Shown piece after piece: positions 35,194-44,206 of a stretch of DNA of 64,000 bases. The stretch comes from Komarekiella atlantica HA4396-MV6 (GTDB lineage Bacteria; Cyanobacteriota; Cyanobacteriia; Cyanobacteriales; Nostocaceae). The first letter of the stretch is position 1. Each line of letters opens with the position of its first letter. Below the pieces are notes generated by a model, which was given only the letters and a program-made list of their open reading frames with translations, had not been told where the DNA came from and searched no databases. The DNA lies in assembly GCA_019359395.1 (NCBI GenBank), contig JAHHHK010000023.1, positions 57,786-121,785 of the forward strand, in the 5' to 3' direction. Made by a program: the position numbers and the translations under genes.

Positions 35194-35975
35194 CTATAGA
35201 TAAAAGATTGCAAATTACATCTTATTTAGCTCCAAATTGGTTCGGATTTTATCAGGCGATCGCAGCTTATTTAGGTCGTGTTTTAAAAGTAGAAGTCCAA
35301 CTACAACAAGGTGAATATGATCCCTTAGAAGATCCCCTATTATTTCAAGATCAGATAGACCTAGCTTTTATTTGTGGATTCCCACTAATTCGCTATAGTA
35401 AAATAGGTTCAAATCAATTGCAGACATTAGTTGCACCAGTAATGCAATCATCACGATATAGCAACTGTCCTGTTTACTATGCAGATGTAATAGTCAATGC
35501 TAATAGTAATATCAAAAAATTTACAGATTTAGCAGGAAAAACATTTTGTTATAATGACCTCGGTTCTAATAGTGGTTATAATTTACTCTTTCATAGATTA
35601 ATTCAAGAAAGATATCCTGAAAATTTCTTTAGCAAAACGCTACAATCAGGCTCGCATCAGCGTTCAATTCGCTGGGTAATTGAGGGATTGGCAGATTGTG
35701 CAGCGATTGATAGTGTGGTACTAGAACAGGAATTAAAGGATTTTCCCGAATTATTACAGCATTTGCGTGTAGTGGAAGTGCTAGGGCCTTCTCCGATGCC
35801 ACCTTTGGTGGTAGCACAGCGGCTAGGTATATCTTTAATTCAGCAAATGCAGTTGGCACTACTCCAACCAGATGCAGAGATGCAAAGAGTGATGAAACAG
35901 TTTGGAGTCAGGCGTTTTGCCGTAGTAAGATTGGAAGATTATCAGATATTACATCAGATTTACAGCGTAGCGTAG
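35190..35975 (+). CDS. PhnD-like substrate-binding protein without signal peptide
   Basis: A 261-residue protein of the PhnD/phosphonate-binding type 2 periplasmic binding family: RLQITSYLAPNWFGFYQAIAAYLGRVL, DLAFICGFPLIRYSK, DVIVNANSNIKKFTDLAGKTFCYNDLGSNSGYNLLFHRLIQE. It starts directly with the first beta strand: no signal peptide or lipobox is present, unlike PhnD of ABC transporters. Either it is cytoplasmic and acts as a sensor, or it is tethered through the overlapping small membrane protein (ATGA overlap). Ligand class (phosphonate, phosphite, thiamine-like) is uncertain. Confidence 0.75.
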   Translation: MTIDKRLQITSYLAPNWFGFYQAIAAYLGRVLKVEVQLQQGEYDPLEDPLLFQDQIDLAFICGFPLIRYSKIGSNQLQTLVAPVMQSSRYSNCPVYYADVIVNANSNIKKFTDLAGKTFCYNDLGSNSGYNLLFHRLIQERYPENFFSKTLQSGSHQRSIRWVIEGLADCAAIDSVVLEQELKDFPELLQHLRVVEVLGPSPMPPLVVAQRLGISLIQQMQLALLQPDAEMQRVMKQFGVRRFAVVRLEDYQILHQIYSVA

Positions 35976-35982
35976 CCCAATA

Positions 35983-36183
35983 CTACTCGATGCCTCGGTT
36001 AATATCTAATTCTTCAGTGAGTTCAGCCAAAGGAGATTCACGGAAAAAGTCTGAGAGTTTGCTTGGTTGCTCTGGGTGGGTATTGTTATTGTGTGTGGTA
36101 AAGCTTTGAGCAAGAAGTTGGATAACATACAGTTTATCATTGGGCGAAAGCTGAAGGAGTTGTTCGAGTTCTTGGATAGCCAT
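35983..36183 (-). CDS. small conserved-looking hypothetical protein (antitoxin-like)
   Basis: A 66-residue protein, MAIQELEQLLQLSPNDKLYVIQLLAQSF then PSKLSDFFRESPLAELTEELDINR. The helical N-terminal half and the RESPL-AE-ELDINR tail resemble small cyanobacterial antitoxin-like proteins, but no toxin gene is adjacent. It lies between the convergent SBP (7 bases) and the TPR gene. Might be a remnant of a toxin-antitoxin pair; low certainty. Confidence 0.45.
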   Translation of the reverse strand: MAIQELEQLLQLSPNDKLYVIQLLAQSFTTHNNNTHPEQPSKLSDFFRESPLAELTEELDINRGIE

Positions 36184-36222
36184 GATCAGGGTGTGGAAGA
36201 TAATTTTATTTTGTACCAGTTT

Positions 36223-37470
36223 TTAAGACACGGCATAATTCCAACTCTGCTTTTGTGCTGACAACACCGCATCTTGATAAACTTGCCCAAATAATACTCG
36301 CTGTGCATGACTCCCTCCAATCTCATGTAAGCGTGATAAAACAGGTTTCAGTTCTGCAACACTGGTGTTGAAATCGCCTTTGGCATGAGCTACCATTCCT
36401 CTAGCTGCGGGAATTGCTACCTCTATCCAACTTTGTCGCAGAAAAGGATTAATACTCAAAGTGTGATACTGCATACTCTGAAGCATTTGGTTCAGCCAAT
36501 CATGGTGTCCAGCTTTGGCAAGGGCATAGACATAATGCAAATCCTGGAATGGTAATGCGTGTTCATTAATCCGGCTGTAAATATAAGGACTGATGCCTTG
36601 CCAACGATTCTCCACATCTACACCGCTCAACTCTAGGCGCAATAATAATGAAATTGCTCCTACTTGGTCTTTAGGAGATTGTTTGTTGGCATATTCCCAA
36701 ATATGCGTATCATAGAGTTTGAGAACTTTTTGGTAGTTTTCTAACTGCAAATAATATAGTGCAATGTGCCACCAGTTGTGAGTGTAGAGCATAGAGTTGC
36801 AGTTTTCCCAGGTATCTGCAAAACTCTCCATCCAAGCTATGCCCTCATCGGCTCTTTCCTGAGTTTCCATGACATGAGCAATCGCATGGTGCGCCCAGGG
36901 ATCAGATCTATTTAAGGCGATCGCTTGATGAGCTATTTTTTCTGCTGCTTTGAGTTGGTGACATTGTTCTAATCCAAAGGCCACCATGCCATACAAATAA
37001 TGTTGTTGGGGATTGCTAGGTAAAACCTTCTGGGCAATTTCTAGTAATTTTTCTTTGTTGCCTGTATAAAAATAATGATACTGTCCCTGCTGCACAGATA
37101 TTAAATCACGGGGAAATTGATTGGCAATCTCTTCATGACAGGCGATCGCTAGATCAATTTCTTGATTTGCCCAAGCTAAAATCGCTTGCACATATAACTT
37201 TTCTCTGACAGTAATCTTGGCTAAAGGCTGTTGTAATATTTGCAAATATGGTACAGCTCGCTGCCAAGCTTTGCTGTTTTCTTGGGTGAGATAATAAGCA
37301 GCTGCATAAGCATGAGCTAAAACACAAGTTGGATCTGCGGCAATTGCTTGTAAGATAGCTGCTTCTGCATTTTTACTATAACCAAGGGCTTGATCAATAA
37401 AACGGTTAATAGCTGCGATCGCATTGGCTGAATCTGTTGTAACTACTAGTCCTTGTGCATCTTTAAGCAT
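36223..37470 (-). CDS. TPR protein, TTC38-like
   Basis: About 415 residues from ATG 37470, which is preceded by AAGGAA; an upstream in-frame start at 37515 is less likely. The protein consists of TPR-like helical pairs: AEAAILQAIAADPTCVLAHAYAA, AIACHEEIANQFPRDLISVQQ, AEKIAHQAIALNRSDPWAHHAIAHVMETQ, and CNSMLYTHNWWHIALYYLQLENYQKVLKLYD. The HNWWHIALYYLQ block is characteristic of the TTC38 family, of unknown function, found in bacteria and animals. Soluble scaffold. It is transcribed away from ssuD across a 281-base spacer containing a dyad motif. Confidence 0.85.
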   Translation of the reverse strand: MLKDAQGLVVTTDSANAIAAINRFIDQALGYSKNAEAAILQAIAADPTCVLAHAYAAAYYLTQENSKAWQRAVPYLQILQQPLAKITVREKLYVQAILAWANQEIDLAIACHEEIANQFPRDLISVQQGQYHYFYTGNKEKLLEIAQKVLPSNPQQHYLYGMVAFGLEQCHQLKAAEKIAHQAIALNRSDPWAHHAIAHVMETQERADEGIAWMESFADTWENCNSMLYTHNWWHIALYYLQLENYQKVLKLYDTHIWEYANKQSPKDQVGAISLLLRLELSGVDVENRWQGISPYIYSRINEHALPFQDLHYVYALAKAGHHDWLNQMLQSMQYHTLSINPFLRQSWIEVAIPAARGMVAHAKGDFNTSVAELKPVLSRLHEIGGSHAQRVLFGQVYQDAVLSAQKQSWNYAVS

Positions 37471-37681
37471 GATTAATTCCTTGCAGCAAGATTTGTGAAG
37501 CAGATTATAAACCACGGTAAGTCGATAGGAATAATGTTGCTTTCAGTTAAAGTATGTCATAGCTACCACGCAAACCGCAAGTAATAAACTACTGTAACTT
37601 TATTGATTAACCGTATTTAGTTTTGTAAAAGTATTGCTTTGCTTGCCTGACTGTGCGATAGTCTAAAAATGACTCAGATAA

Positions 37682-37707
37682 TACAGTAAATCGATAAATT
37701 TACCGTA
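37682..37707. promoter_or_regulatory. shared 26-bp dyad motif, site 3 (candidate operator for ssuD)
   Basis: TACAGTAAAT, six bases, ATTTACCGTA: 9 of 10 positions symmetrical. It ends 44 bases before the ssuD ATG and lies in the ssuD/TPR divergent spacer. It aligns with the site at 15015 (19/26) and partly with 22320 (about 15/26). Strongest of the three dyads. Confidence 0.55.
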
Positions 37708-37751
37708 CTTAAAGAACCAAGAAATATTGGAGCTACTTTGACATAGATATC

Positions 37752-38894
37752 ATGCAGCTACTTTGGTTTATTCCAACTCACGGTGAAGGGCGCTATCTTG
37801 GTACTGCCATAGGTGGGCGGGTAGTCAACTTTGATTACTGGCGACAGATTGCCCAAGCAGTAGATCATTTAGGTTTTACAGGTGCATTACTACCTACAGG
37901 CCGTTCTTGTGAAGATGCCTGGGTTTTAGCATCAACTTTGGTGACACACACCAAGCAGATGAAGTTTTTGGTAGCTATTCGTCCGGGGTTGATGTCGCCG
38001 GGAGTAGCAACACGAATGGCAGCAACCTTTGATCGTATTTCTGGTGGAAGGTTGCTGATTAACGTGGTTACAGGTGGCGATCCGGTGGAATTGGCGGGAG
38101 ATGGCTTACATCTTTCCCATGACGATCGCTACAGATTAACAGATGAATTTTTAGCAGTGTGGCGACAGATAGCAAGCGGAGAAACTGCTGATTTTCAGGG
38201 AGATCATCTGAATATTCAAAGTGGTAAGCTGTTATTTCCCACAGTCCAGAAACCTCATCCGCCTCTGTGGTTTGGAGGTTCTTCAGCCATTGCTCAAGAA
38301 ATTGCAGCCAAACACGTAGACGTATATTTAACTTGGGGCGAACCACCAGAACAAGTTGCCCAAAAGATTGCCTCTGTACGCCGATTAGCAGCAGCACAAG
38401 GGAGAACATTACGTTTTGGGATTCGTCTCCATGTGATTGTGCGGGAGACTGAAAGCCAAGCCTGGGATGCAGCAAATGATTTGATTCGCTACGTAGATGA
38501 TTCGGCGATCGCTAAATCCCAACAAGCTTACGCACGTATGGATTCCGAAGGACAACGCCGGATGAAAGAATTACACAACGGCAGTCGAAAATCCTTAGAA
38601 ATTAGTCCAAATTTATGGGCAGGAATTGGTTTAGTGCGTGGTGGTGCTGGCACAGCCTTAGTAGGCGATCCCGATACCGTTGCTCAAAGAATGCTGGAAT
38701 ATCAACAGTTAGGTATCGATACCTTCATCTTCTCTGGTTATCCTCACTTAGAAGAAGCGTATCGGGTAGCAGAATTACTTTTTCCTCGCTTACCTCTAGA
38801 CAACCAGCCAACATCAGAACCGCAACTATTGAGTCCCTTTGGCGAAGTTGTAGCCAACCAAGAATTCCCCAAACAGCACGCCACCGTGGATTAA
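37752..38894 (+). CDS. ssuD: FMNH2-dependent alkanesulfonate monooxygenase
   Basis: A 380-residue bacterial luciferase-like protein that matches SsuD over its length: [79 protein letters not shown], and [35 protein letters not shown]. The enzyme uses FMNH2 and O2 to split alkanesulfonates into aldehyde and sulfite, in the cytoplasm, for sulfur supply. The FMN reductase partner (SsuE) and the ABC permease/ATPase (SsuCB) are not encoded nearby. A symmetric 26-bp motif 44 bases upstream suggests regulation, perhaps by sulfur status. Confidence 0.92.
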   Translation: MQLLWFIPTHGEGRYLGTAIGGRVVNFDYWRQIAQAVDHLGFTGALLPTGRSCEDAWVLASTLVTHTKQMKFLVAIRPGLMSPGVATRMAATFDRISGGRLLINVVTGGDPVELAGDGLHLSHDDRYRLTDEFLAVWRQIASGETADFQGDHLNIQSGKLLFPTVQKPHPPLWFGGSSAIAQEIAAKHVDVYLTWGEPPEQVAQKIASVRRLAAAQGRTLRFGIRLHVIVRETESQAWDAANDLIRYVDDSAIAKSQQAYARMDSEGQRRMKELHNGSRKSLEISPNLWAGIGLVRGGAGTALVGDPDTVAQRMLEYQQLGIDTFIFSGYPHLEEAYRVAELLFPRLPLDNQPTSEPQLLSPFGEVVANQEFPKQHATVD

Positions 38895-39363
38895 ATCAGT
38901 CAACATTAAACAGTAAAGAGTAAAGAGTCAATAGTAAAGAGTAAACAGTTGAGGGATTTAAACCCGCAGATAGGGTCTATTGCTAATCGGCTTTGAATTA
39001 TTAGTTTTCAGTTGTCAGTACTTGCACCCTTAGTGGTTATCCTTAAGTTTACTGTTTACCGTTTACTGTTTACCGATAATGCTAGTGAATCAGATTTATC
39101 GTTACTCCTTTCTCATTAGCAGCTGGGTGATTTCCATCCATCTGCTATTTTTTAGCAAATACGGGAGTAAAAATTGTAAAATTTATTACCAATAATGTAG
39201 AAGCGATCGCTCAATCGTTTATGGGCGTAACAAAGATAGTAAAATCTAGGAGAAAGTAAAGAGTAAGGTTGCAAAATAGCAGAATAAAAAAATTATTGTG
39301 AAAGTGCGATCGCAAGCTCATTCTTCCTGTTAAGCTTTGCCTTGTATTTTTAGCAAACTATAT
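38895..39363. other. non-coding stretch with short tandem heptamer-like repeats
   Basis: Holds an array of AGTAAA(C/G)AG-type units (38910-38949) and the complementary (T)TTTACTGTTTACC units (39047-39074). Together they could form a long stem around the ~100 intervening bases. HIP1-like GCGATCGC sites follow. No gene seen. Confidence 0.55.
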
Positions 39364-40350
39364 ATGACTAACCCACAGCAGGAAGCTATTATCGACGCAA
39401 TTTTGGCAGATAGTTTAGCAAAGCAAGAAGAGAAAGGGCCTGATCTGCGACAACTTCATCCTAAGAGTCACGGGTTGGTTTGGGGAGAATTTATTGTTGA
39501 AGAGAATCTTCCTGATACATTGCGAGTTGGTATTTTCAAAACTGTACGAAGTTACCCCGTTTGGATTCGTTTTTCTAATGGCGGTGGCTTAGAAGAAAGA
39601 GGAAAATTTAAGTCTGATAAAGAGCCTGATGTTCGTGGTATGGCAATTAAGCTGATGAATGTCGAAGGTGAAAAAGTTCTGGATGATGAAGAGAAAACCC
39701 AGGATTTTGTACTTGTCAATAGTTTCATCTTTTTTCTGCGAGATCTGCAAGGTTATGTTAACCTCGCCAAGTTACAGAAAGGAGAACTCGATCCAGCTTC
39801 GATGTCATACGAGCTTGGCTTATTGGCAAAGATGAGCGCCCAGAAAGTTTCTAGCCCTTTGAGTATCCAGTATGGAAGTACAACCTCCTATCAACTGGGA
39901 AACCAAGCAATCAAGTTTTGTGTACGCCACCATGCTGACAACGAGACTTCTAATTCACCTGGTAACTCAGAGAACTATCTACGGGAGGCAATAGTTAAAC
40001 ATCTGACAACTGAAGGTAAGGATGCTTATTTTGACTTCCTGGTTCAGCTGTATGTAAATGATGAAAAAACTCCCATTGAAGACTCGACAATTGAGTGGCA
40101 ACAGATAGATTCACCATTTGTTAAAGTGGCAACAATTAAGATTCCCAATCAAGTATTTGATACTGAAGAACGCAAAAGACTGAATGAGGGTTTATCATTT
40201 ACACCTTGGCATACATTGCCTGAACATCAGCCACTCGGTGCAGTGAATTTAGCTCGTAAGAAGATTTACCAAGAAGCGACTCGGAATCGCCGTGAGCATA
40301 TTCAGCAACGTCTGAGAGAACCTCAGCCCTATGGTCAGAATAATTCGTAA
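39364..40350 (+). CDS. catalase-family heme protein (small, catalase-related)
   Basis: About 328 residues, shorter than classical catalases (480 or more). It has HPKSHGLVWGEFIVEENLP, YPVWIRFSNGGG, and the EPDVRGMAIKLMNVEGEKV segment with the heme-pocket asparagine context RFSN and the RGMAIK block. The C-terminus, TPWHTLPEHQPLGAVNLARKKIYQEATRNRREH, corresponds to the proximal-ligand helix region; the fifth-ligand tyrosine is not evident. Relatives include allene-oxide-synthase-like and catalase-like proteins that act on peroxides or lipid hydroperoxides. ATG 39364 is chosen over a TTG 27 bases earlier. Reaction uncertain. Confidence 0.8.
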   Translation: MTNPQQEAIIDAILADSLAKQEEKGPDLRQLHPKSHGLVWGEFIVEENLPDTLRVGIFKTVRSYPVWIRFSNGGGLEERGKFKSDKEPDVRGMAIKLMNVEGEKVLDDEEKTQDFVLVNSFIFFLRDLQGYVNLAKLQKGELDPASMSYELGLLAKMSAQKVSSPLSIQYGSTTSYQLGNQAIKFCVRHHADNETSNSPGNSENYLREAIVKHLTTEGKDAYFDFLVQLYVNDEKTPIEDSTIEWQQIDSPFVKVATIKIPNQVFDTEERKRLNEGLSFTPWHTLPEHQPLGAVNLARKKIYQEATRNRREHIQQRLREPQPYGQNNS

Positions 40351-40460
40351 TTTAGGGTACGTTAGTGGGAGGCTTGCGGCAATAGACTAGACTAAGCCAA
40401 ATAGAGCTAATGCACTCTTCCCTTGTATATTATTCATGCACCTCAAATAGATTCTCAGCT

Positions 40461-41141
40461 ATGAAAATCGGTATTATCGGTAGTGGTAATATGGGGCGAT
40501 CGCTCGGTATTCTCTGGGCTGAACAAGGACATAATGTATTTTTTGGCGCTCGCGACTTAGAGAAAGGTAAAGCTGTAGCTGAACTTGCCGGACATGGCAC
40601 AAACGGCGGTACAAACGATGAGGCAGCCATATTTGGAGATGTACTACTCTACAGTGTTCGAGGCGTGAATCCGGTTGAAGTCTTCTCCTCAACAGAAGTG
40701 TTGTCAGGAAAGATCCTTATTGACTGCAATAACTTTGATATTCCAGAAGGATTTGCCTTTCAACCAATTGTGCAATCCCTGGCGGAGAAACTAGCAGCAG
40801 AAGTTCCTAATGCTCTTGTCGTCAAAGCCTTCAATACAATGGCACAGGAAGTTTTTGAACTTGCACCCACACCCCTCAAAGACTATGAAGTTTCTGTGTT
40901 TGTTGCGGGAGATGATGCTCAAGCAAGGCAAGTGGTGATGTCTTTAGCCGAAGATATTGGCTTTGCCCCTGTAGACTGTGGCGCGTTACGCAATGCCCGT
41001 ATGATTGAGGGAGCTGGGGACTTTATCCGGTTTCTACTCATCAGTCAGCTTCAGAATCCCTATGCCACAATTTCGGTTAAGATTCTCCCACAAGCACAGC
41101 AACAGCGACTTGGTGGGCGGCAGACTTCTAATCTTCATTGA
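40461..41141 (+). CDS. F420-dependent NADP reductase-like oxidoreductase
   Basis: About 226 residues beginning MKIGIIGSGNMGRSLGILWAEQGHNVFFGARD, a classic Rossmann motif GSGNMG of the NADP-oxidoreductase coenzyme F420-dependent family. Further family features: ILIDCNNFDIPEGF, VVKAFNTMAQEVFELAP, SVFVAGDDAQARQVVMSLAEDIGFAPVDCG. Cyanobacteria do not use F420 broadly, so an NADPH-dependent imine or ferric reductase-like activity is more likely. Not obviously linked to flanking genes. Confidence 0.8.
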   Translation: MKIGIIGSGNMGRSLGILWAEQGHNVFFGARDLEKGKAVAELAGHGTNGGTNDEAAIFGDVLLYSVRGVNPVEVFSSTEVLSGKILIDCNNFDIPEGFAFQPIVQSLAEKLAAEVPNALVVKAFNTMAQEVFELAPTPLKDYEVSVFVAGDDAQARQVVMSLAEDIGFAPVDCGALRNARMIEGAGDFIRFLLISQLQNPYATISVKILPQAQQQRLGGRQTSNLH

Positions 41142-41249
41142 ATCCAACCTGGTAATTCGAGTAGAGGTTTTGAAGAAACCTGATACAGGCTTTGGAATGT
41201 TGCTTGCAAAGCCTATATCAAGTTCCAGATTGAATTGAGTTAGAGAAGT

Positions 41250-41954
41250 ATGTCAAATAAAATCATCGATTTTGATACCAATCCACCGATTGCGGCAGAT
41301 GAGTACGCGCAAATGGCACGTCTAGCACTTCCCGGCTATGAAGTGATGCATACTTTTGTGCTGGCTTGTTTGCGCTCCTGTTTATCAGAAACAGCAAATT
41401 TATTAGTTGTTGGTGCTGGTGGAGGGATGGAGTTAGTTCGCTTGGGCCAAAGTAATCCCCAGTGGCAATTTTTGGGTGTTGATCCTTCAGCAAAGATGCT
41501 GGCGATCGCACAGCAAAAAATAACTCAACATCAACTATCTCAACGTATTAAAATCATTCAAGGATATGTTCAAGATTTACCAAATGATCCCATCTATGAT
41601 GCAGCGACTAGCATTTTAGTCATGCATTTTATCCCAGATGAAGATGCTAAACTTGCTTTCCTAAAAGGCATTGCTCAACGTTTAAAAACGTCGGCACTGT
41701 TTATCTTAGTTGATGTTTTTGGTACAAAAGGCAGCCCTGAATTAGAGCAAACTATAGCTACACTTCAAGCCTATTGGAAAGAAACAGGATTGTCTGAGGA
41801 TAAGCAGAAGCAACTCCTAGAAAACTTCAACAACAGAGTTTATCCACTCTCAGAAGCGAAAATTTTAGAGCTACTCCAGCAAGTAGGTTTTAACCATGCG
41901 ATTCGCTTTTACACTGGACTGTGGGTAGGTGGATGGATGGTATTTAAAGGATAG
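41250..41954 (+). CDS. class I SAM-dependent methyltransferase
   Basis: A 234-residue methyltransferase. SAM site: NLLVVGAGGGMELVRLG (motif I), FLGVDPSAKMLAIAQQKI (acidic end of strand 2), IKIIQGYVQDLP (motif II) and AATSILVMHFIPDEDAKLAFLKGIAQRL. It resembles TrmB/Cmo-type small-molecule methyltransferases (CmoA-like). Acceptor unknown. AGAGAAGTATG-type sequence around the ATG is compatible with translation. The preceding F420-like gene ends 108 bases earlier. Confidence 0.8.
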   Translation: MSNKIIDFDTNPPIAADEYAQMARLALPGYEVMHTFVLACLRSCLSETANLLVVGAGGGMELVRLGQSNPQWQFLGVDPSAKMLAIAQQKITQHQLSQRIKIIQGYVQDLPNDPIYDAATSILVMHFIPDEDAKLAFLKGIAQRLKTSALFILVDVFGTKGSPELEQTIATLQAYWKETGLSEDKQKQLLENFNNRVYPLSEAKILELLQQVGFNHAIRFYTGLWVGGWMVFKG

Positions 41955-42042
41955 TTGAATAAAGACCATTTAAGTGCTTCTGGTCATGTTTTAAGGTAAA
42001 AGCGCGATGCCTCCGGCGCGCTACGCGATCGCATTAAACTGT

Positions 42043-42441
42043 TTAATTTGTTTGTAGCCAGTTGAGTAAATCAGCGATCGTACTAAAATCTAATAAAGCT
42101 TCACCCAGTGCGTCCAACTGTTCTAACGACATACTTTGAATCTGTTGCCGGACTTCTTGGGGTAACTCTCCCACCCGTTTTTGCAGTTGTCGCAGGACAA
42201 GTGCTTGTGCTTGTTTTAGTTGTCCTTCTTCCTTTCCGCGCTCATAGCCAACGCGCTCGCCTGTGGTAATGTAACTCATGCTACGCTCCTGCTCGAATTG
42301 TTTAAACTCTTGCCAAAACTCTGCTTCTAAGGCTTTTGGTAAAATCATAACCCAATCGATAAAGCGATAAAGGTTACGGATATCTCTTTCTTGTAGTCCC
42401 TGTGCGTACAATCGCCTAGTTAAGAGTTCCCTGATATAAAT
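42043..42441 (-). pseudogene. DUF4351 (Rpn/PD-(D/E)XK-related) C-terminal fragment
   Basis: The frame reads LYAQGLQERDIRNLYRFIDWVM, then ERMSYITTGERVGYERGKEEGQ and a C-terminal DUF4351 domain, VGELPQEVRQQIQSMSLEQL and GEALLDFSTIADLLNWL. Complete proteins of this group have an N-terminal PD-(D/E)XK nuclease-like domain of about 170 residues, which is absent here; the frame runs upstream only to about 42441 without a start. It is the 3' remnant of a transposase-related gene, near the larger rearranged DUF4351 region at 43.6-44.5 kb. The conserved tail may still be translated from an internal start. Confidence 0.6.
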
Positions 42442-42512
42442 ACCTTAGTTGTTCTGACTGAATCAAATTTAATGAGATAATTTCTTAATTAGCAGCTAAG
42501 ACTTTATCTCCT

Positions 42513-43511
42513 ATGACTATCACCATTTCCCAACAAACTTATGATGAACTATGGAAAGAAATACGGACTAATGAAAATAGTCACTATCCTGACACTAATG
42601 ACAAGTTTGATGTGATGTACAAGTTTCCGCAGCCATTGGGACGAGGTTACTGGCGAGAAATTCAACTCAGGGAGGGTTTTAATTTAACTATTGCTGACTA
42701 TAGAATACGCGATCGCCTGATGATAGAATTCTTGGATCTAGATACACCTGGTATAGAGTATCACTTTCATCTCTCTGGAGAAACTCAGTGTCGCCAAACT
42801 TTTCTTGAGGGTGGAAGATACGGTGTCTACGGTAGAGGTATAGAAATAGAATCACGAGGTGATATTTCCGTCAGACAGCCTTTTTTGGAAGTGATTATTG
42901 AGATGTTGCCTGAGACATTGTACTCTTTAGCTGGTAATCCAGATGGAGAAATACCAAGAGAATTAGAACATTTGGTCAGAGCATCTGGGCAAGAATGTTA
43001 CTGTCGAGATGGTATCGCTACACCATCCATGCAAACTGTCGCCAAACAGATTATCCAGTGTCCTTATCGGGGAATTGCCAAGCGAGTGTATCTAGAAGGC
43101 AAAGCTTTAGAGTTGATGGGAATGTTGCTAGCTGTGGAAACAGAAATACAAGACGGTAACACCAATCCTCATCCATTGACAGGCGATTTAGTAGACAGAA
43201 TTTATTATGCTAGAGATATTTTGCAACAAAAATTAGATAACCCACCCAGTCTTAGAGAGTTAGCAAGATTAGTAGGGTTAAATGAATGTACTCTCAAACA
43301 GGGTTTCCGTCAGATTTTTGGCACAACAGTATTTGGTTATCTCCACGGTTATTGTATGGAGCAAGCATGGCAAATGCTGCAAACGGGGACATGGAAAGTC
43401 AAAGAAGTTGCCAATATGATCGGTTATAATGATTTGACCGCTTTTGGGAGAGCGTTTCGTAAAAAGTTTGGCATTCGTCCACGGGATTGTGTGAAAAAAT
43501 TTTCCGTTTGA
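42513..43511 (+). CDS. AraC-family regulator, PchR-like
   Basis: A 332-residue protein with a C-terminal AraC DNA-binding domain (from about residue 235): PSLRELARLVGLNECTLKQGFRQIFG is the first helix-turn-helix and VKEVANMIGYNDLTAFGRAFRKKFGIRPRDC the second. The N-terminal ligand-binding part is long and cupin-unlike, as in PchR-type iron/siderophore regulators. The TonB-dependent siderophore receptor and siderophore SBP lie downstream on the same strand, so regulation of that iron-uptake block is likely. Its 3' end is partly duplicated about 750 bases further on, within the degenerate DUF4351 region. Confidence 0.85.
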   Translation: MTITISQQTYDELWKEIRTNENSHYPDTNDKFDVMYKFPQPLGRGYWREIQLREGFNLTIADYRIRDRLMIEFLDLDTPGIEYHFHLSGETQCRQTFLEGGRYGVYGRGIEIESRGDISVRQPFLEVIIEMLPETLYSLAGNPDGEIPRELEHLVRASGQECYCRDGIATPSMQTVAKQIIQCPYRGIAKRVYLEGKALELMGMLLAVETEIQDGNTNPHPLTGDLVDRIYYARDILQQKLDNPPSLRELARLVGLNECTLKQGFRQIFGTTVFGYLHGYCMEQAWQMLQTGTWKVKEVANMIGYNDLTAFGRAFRKKFGIRPRDCVKKFSV

Positions 43512-43608
43512 GCCGAGTTATCTCTATCCTCACTTCATGATTTTCCCATAGAATTTACGACTGATCTGCGATCGCTTCGGTCGCCGTAGGCATCGTGTAG
43601 CGACTCTC

Positions 43609-44136
43609 CTAGTGTATCGCTTCCAACCAAGCATCTAAATCAGCCATACTGGTAAAATCAAGCAACGCTTCCCCCAGATTTTCTAATTGTTCCAAAGAAA
43701 GGGATTCAACTTGCGATATCTACGGTGAGCTTCTCTGCGAGAGGCTCCGCCAACGCTAACGCACCTCTGGTAGTAATTCTCCCACACGACGAGTTAATAA
43801 ACGCAAAACGAGCGATCGGGCTTCCACTTCCCTTATTTCGCGGTAAAACCGCGTTTCTTGAAGTGTGATTCCTAACATCTGTTCTACCTACTGTTGACTT
43901 TTACCCTCAAACTTATAAACCATGATCGTCGTCAATAAATCTATGATGGCACGATTTTCTGGTTGAGATACTTCCTGCTGACTTCTTGCTAGTAGATACC
44001 TTGCTTCCTTAGTGGTGCGTTCTTCCTCTAGCGTCGTCAATGCCATTAAAGCAACCCACACAGGTAAAGAGCGAATATCACCCAACTCATCTGCCGCAAT
44101 CATCAAAGACTTATCATCGATGAGCTTACCTCTCAA
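43609..44136 (-). pseudogene. DUF4351 protein gene broken by a stop and a repeat insertion
   Basis: The minus frame begins MRGKLIDDKSLMIAADELGDIR and continues to FEGKSQQ where a TAG interrupts. The same frame then gives VEQMLGITLQETRFYREI and VLRLLTRRVGELLPEVR, where a 'ctacggtgagc...cgctaacgcac' repeat (43721-43764) is inserted; beyond it the original DUF4351 tail VESLSLEQLENLGEALLDF and SMADLDAWLEAIH resumes and stops at 43609. The N-terminal nuclease-like part is also short. Two lesions: nonsense (CAG to TAG fits) and insertion. Confidence 0.7.
43721..43764. repeat. repeat inserted in the DUF4351 gene
   Basis: 'tacggtgagc' and 'cgctaacgcac' ends flank a hairpin-forming 'tctctgcgagaggctccgcc'. 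Shorter members with the same ends occur at about 55938-55970 and 56607-56638 ('gatacct(g/a)cggt(g/a)agctacgctaacgca'). Confidence 0.6.
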
Positions 44137-44206
44137 GATCGCTATCTTTTGTAGTGATACCCAACATATGATTTAGGAGTGATATGCGATTGCATAGCGA
44201 CTCTCC

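Noticed and set aside
42120..42411. Intact small DUF4351 gene
   Set aside because: Lacks a start and the nuclease-like N-terminus of the family; scored as a fragment, though a short product cannot be excluded.
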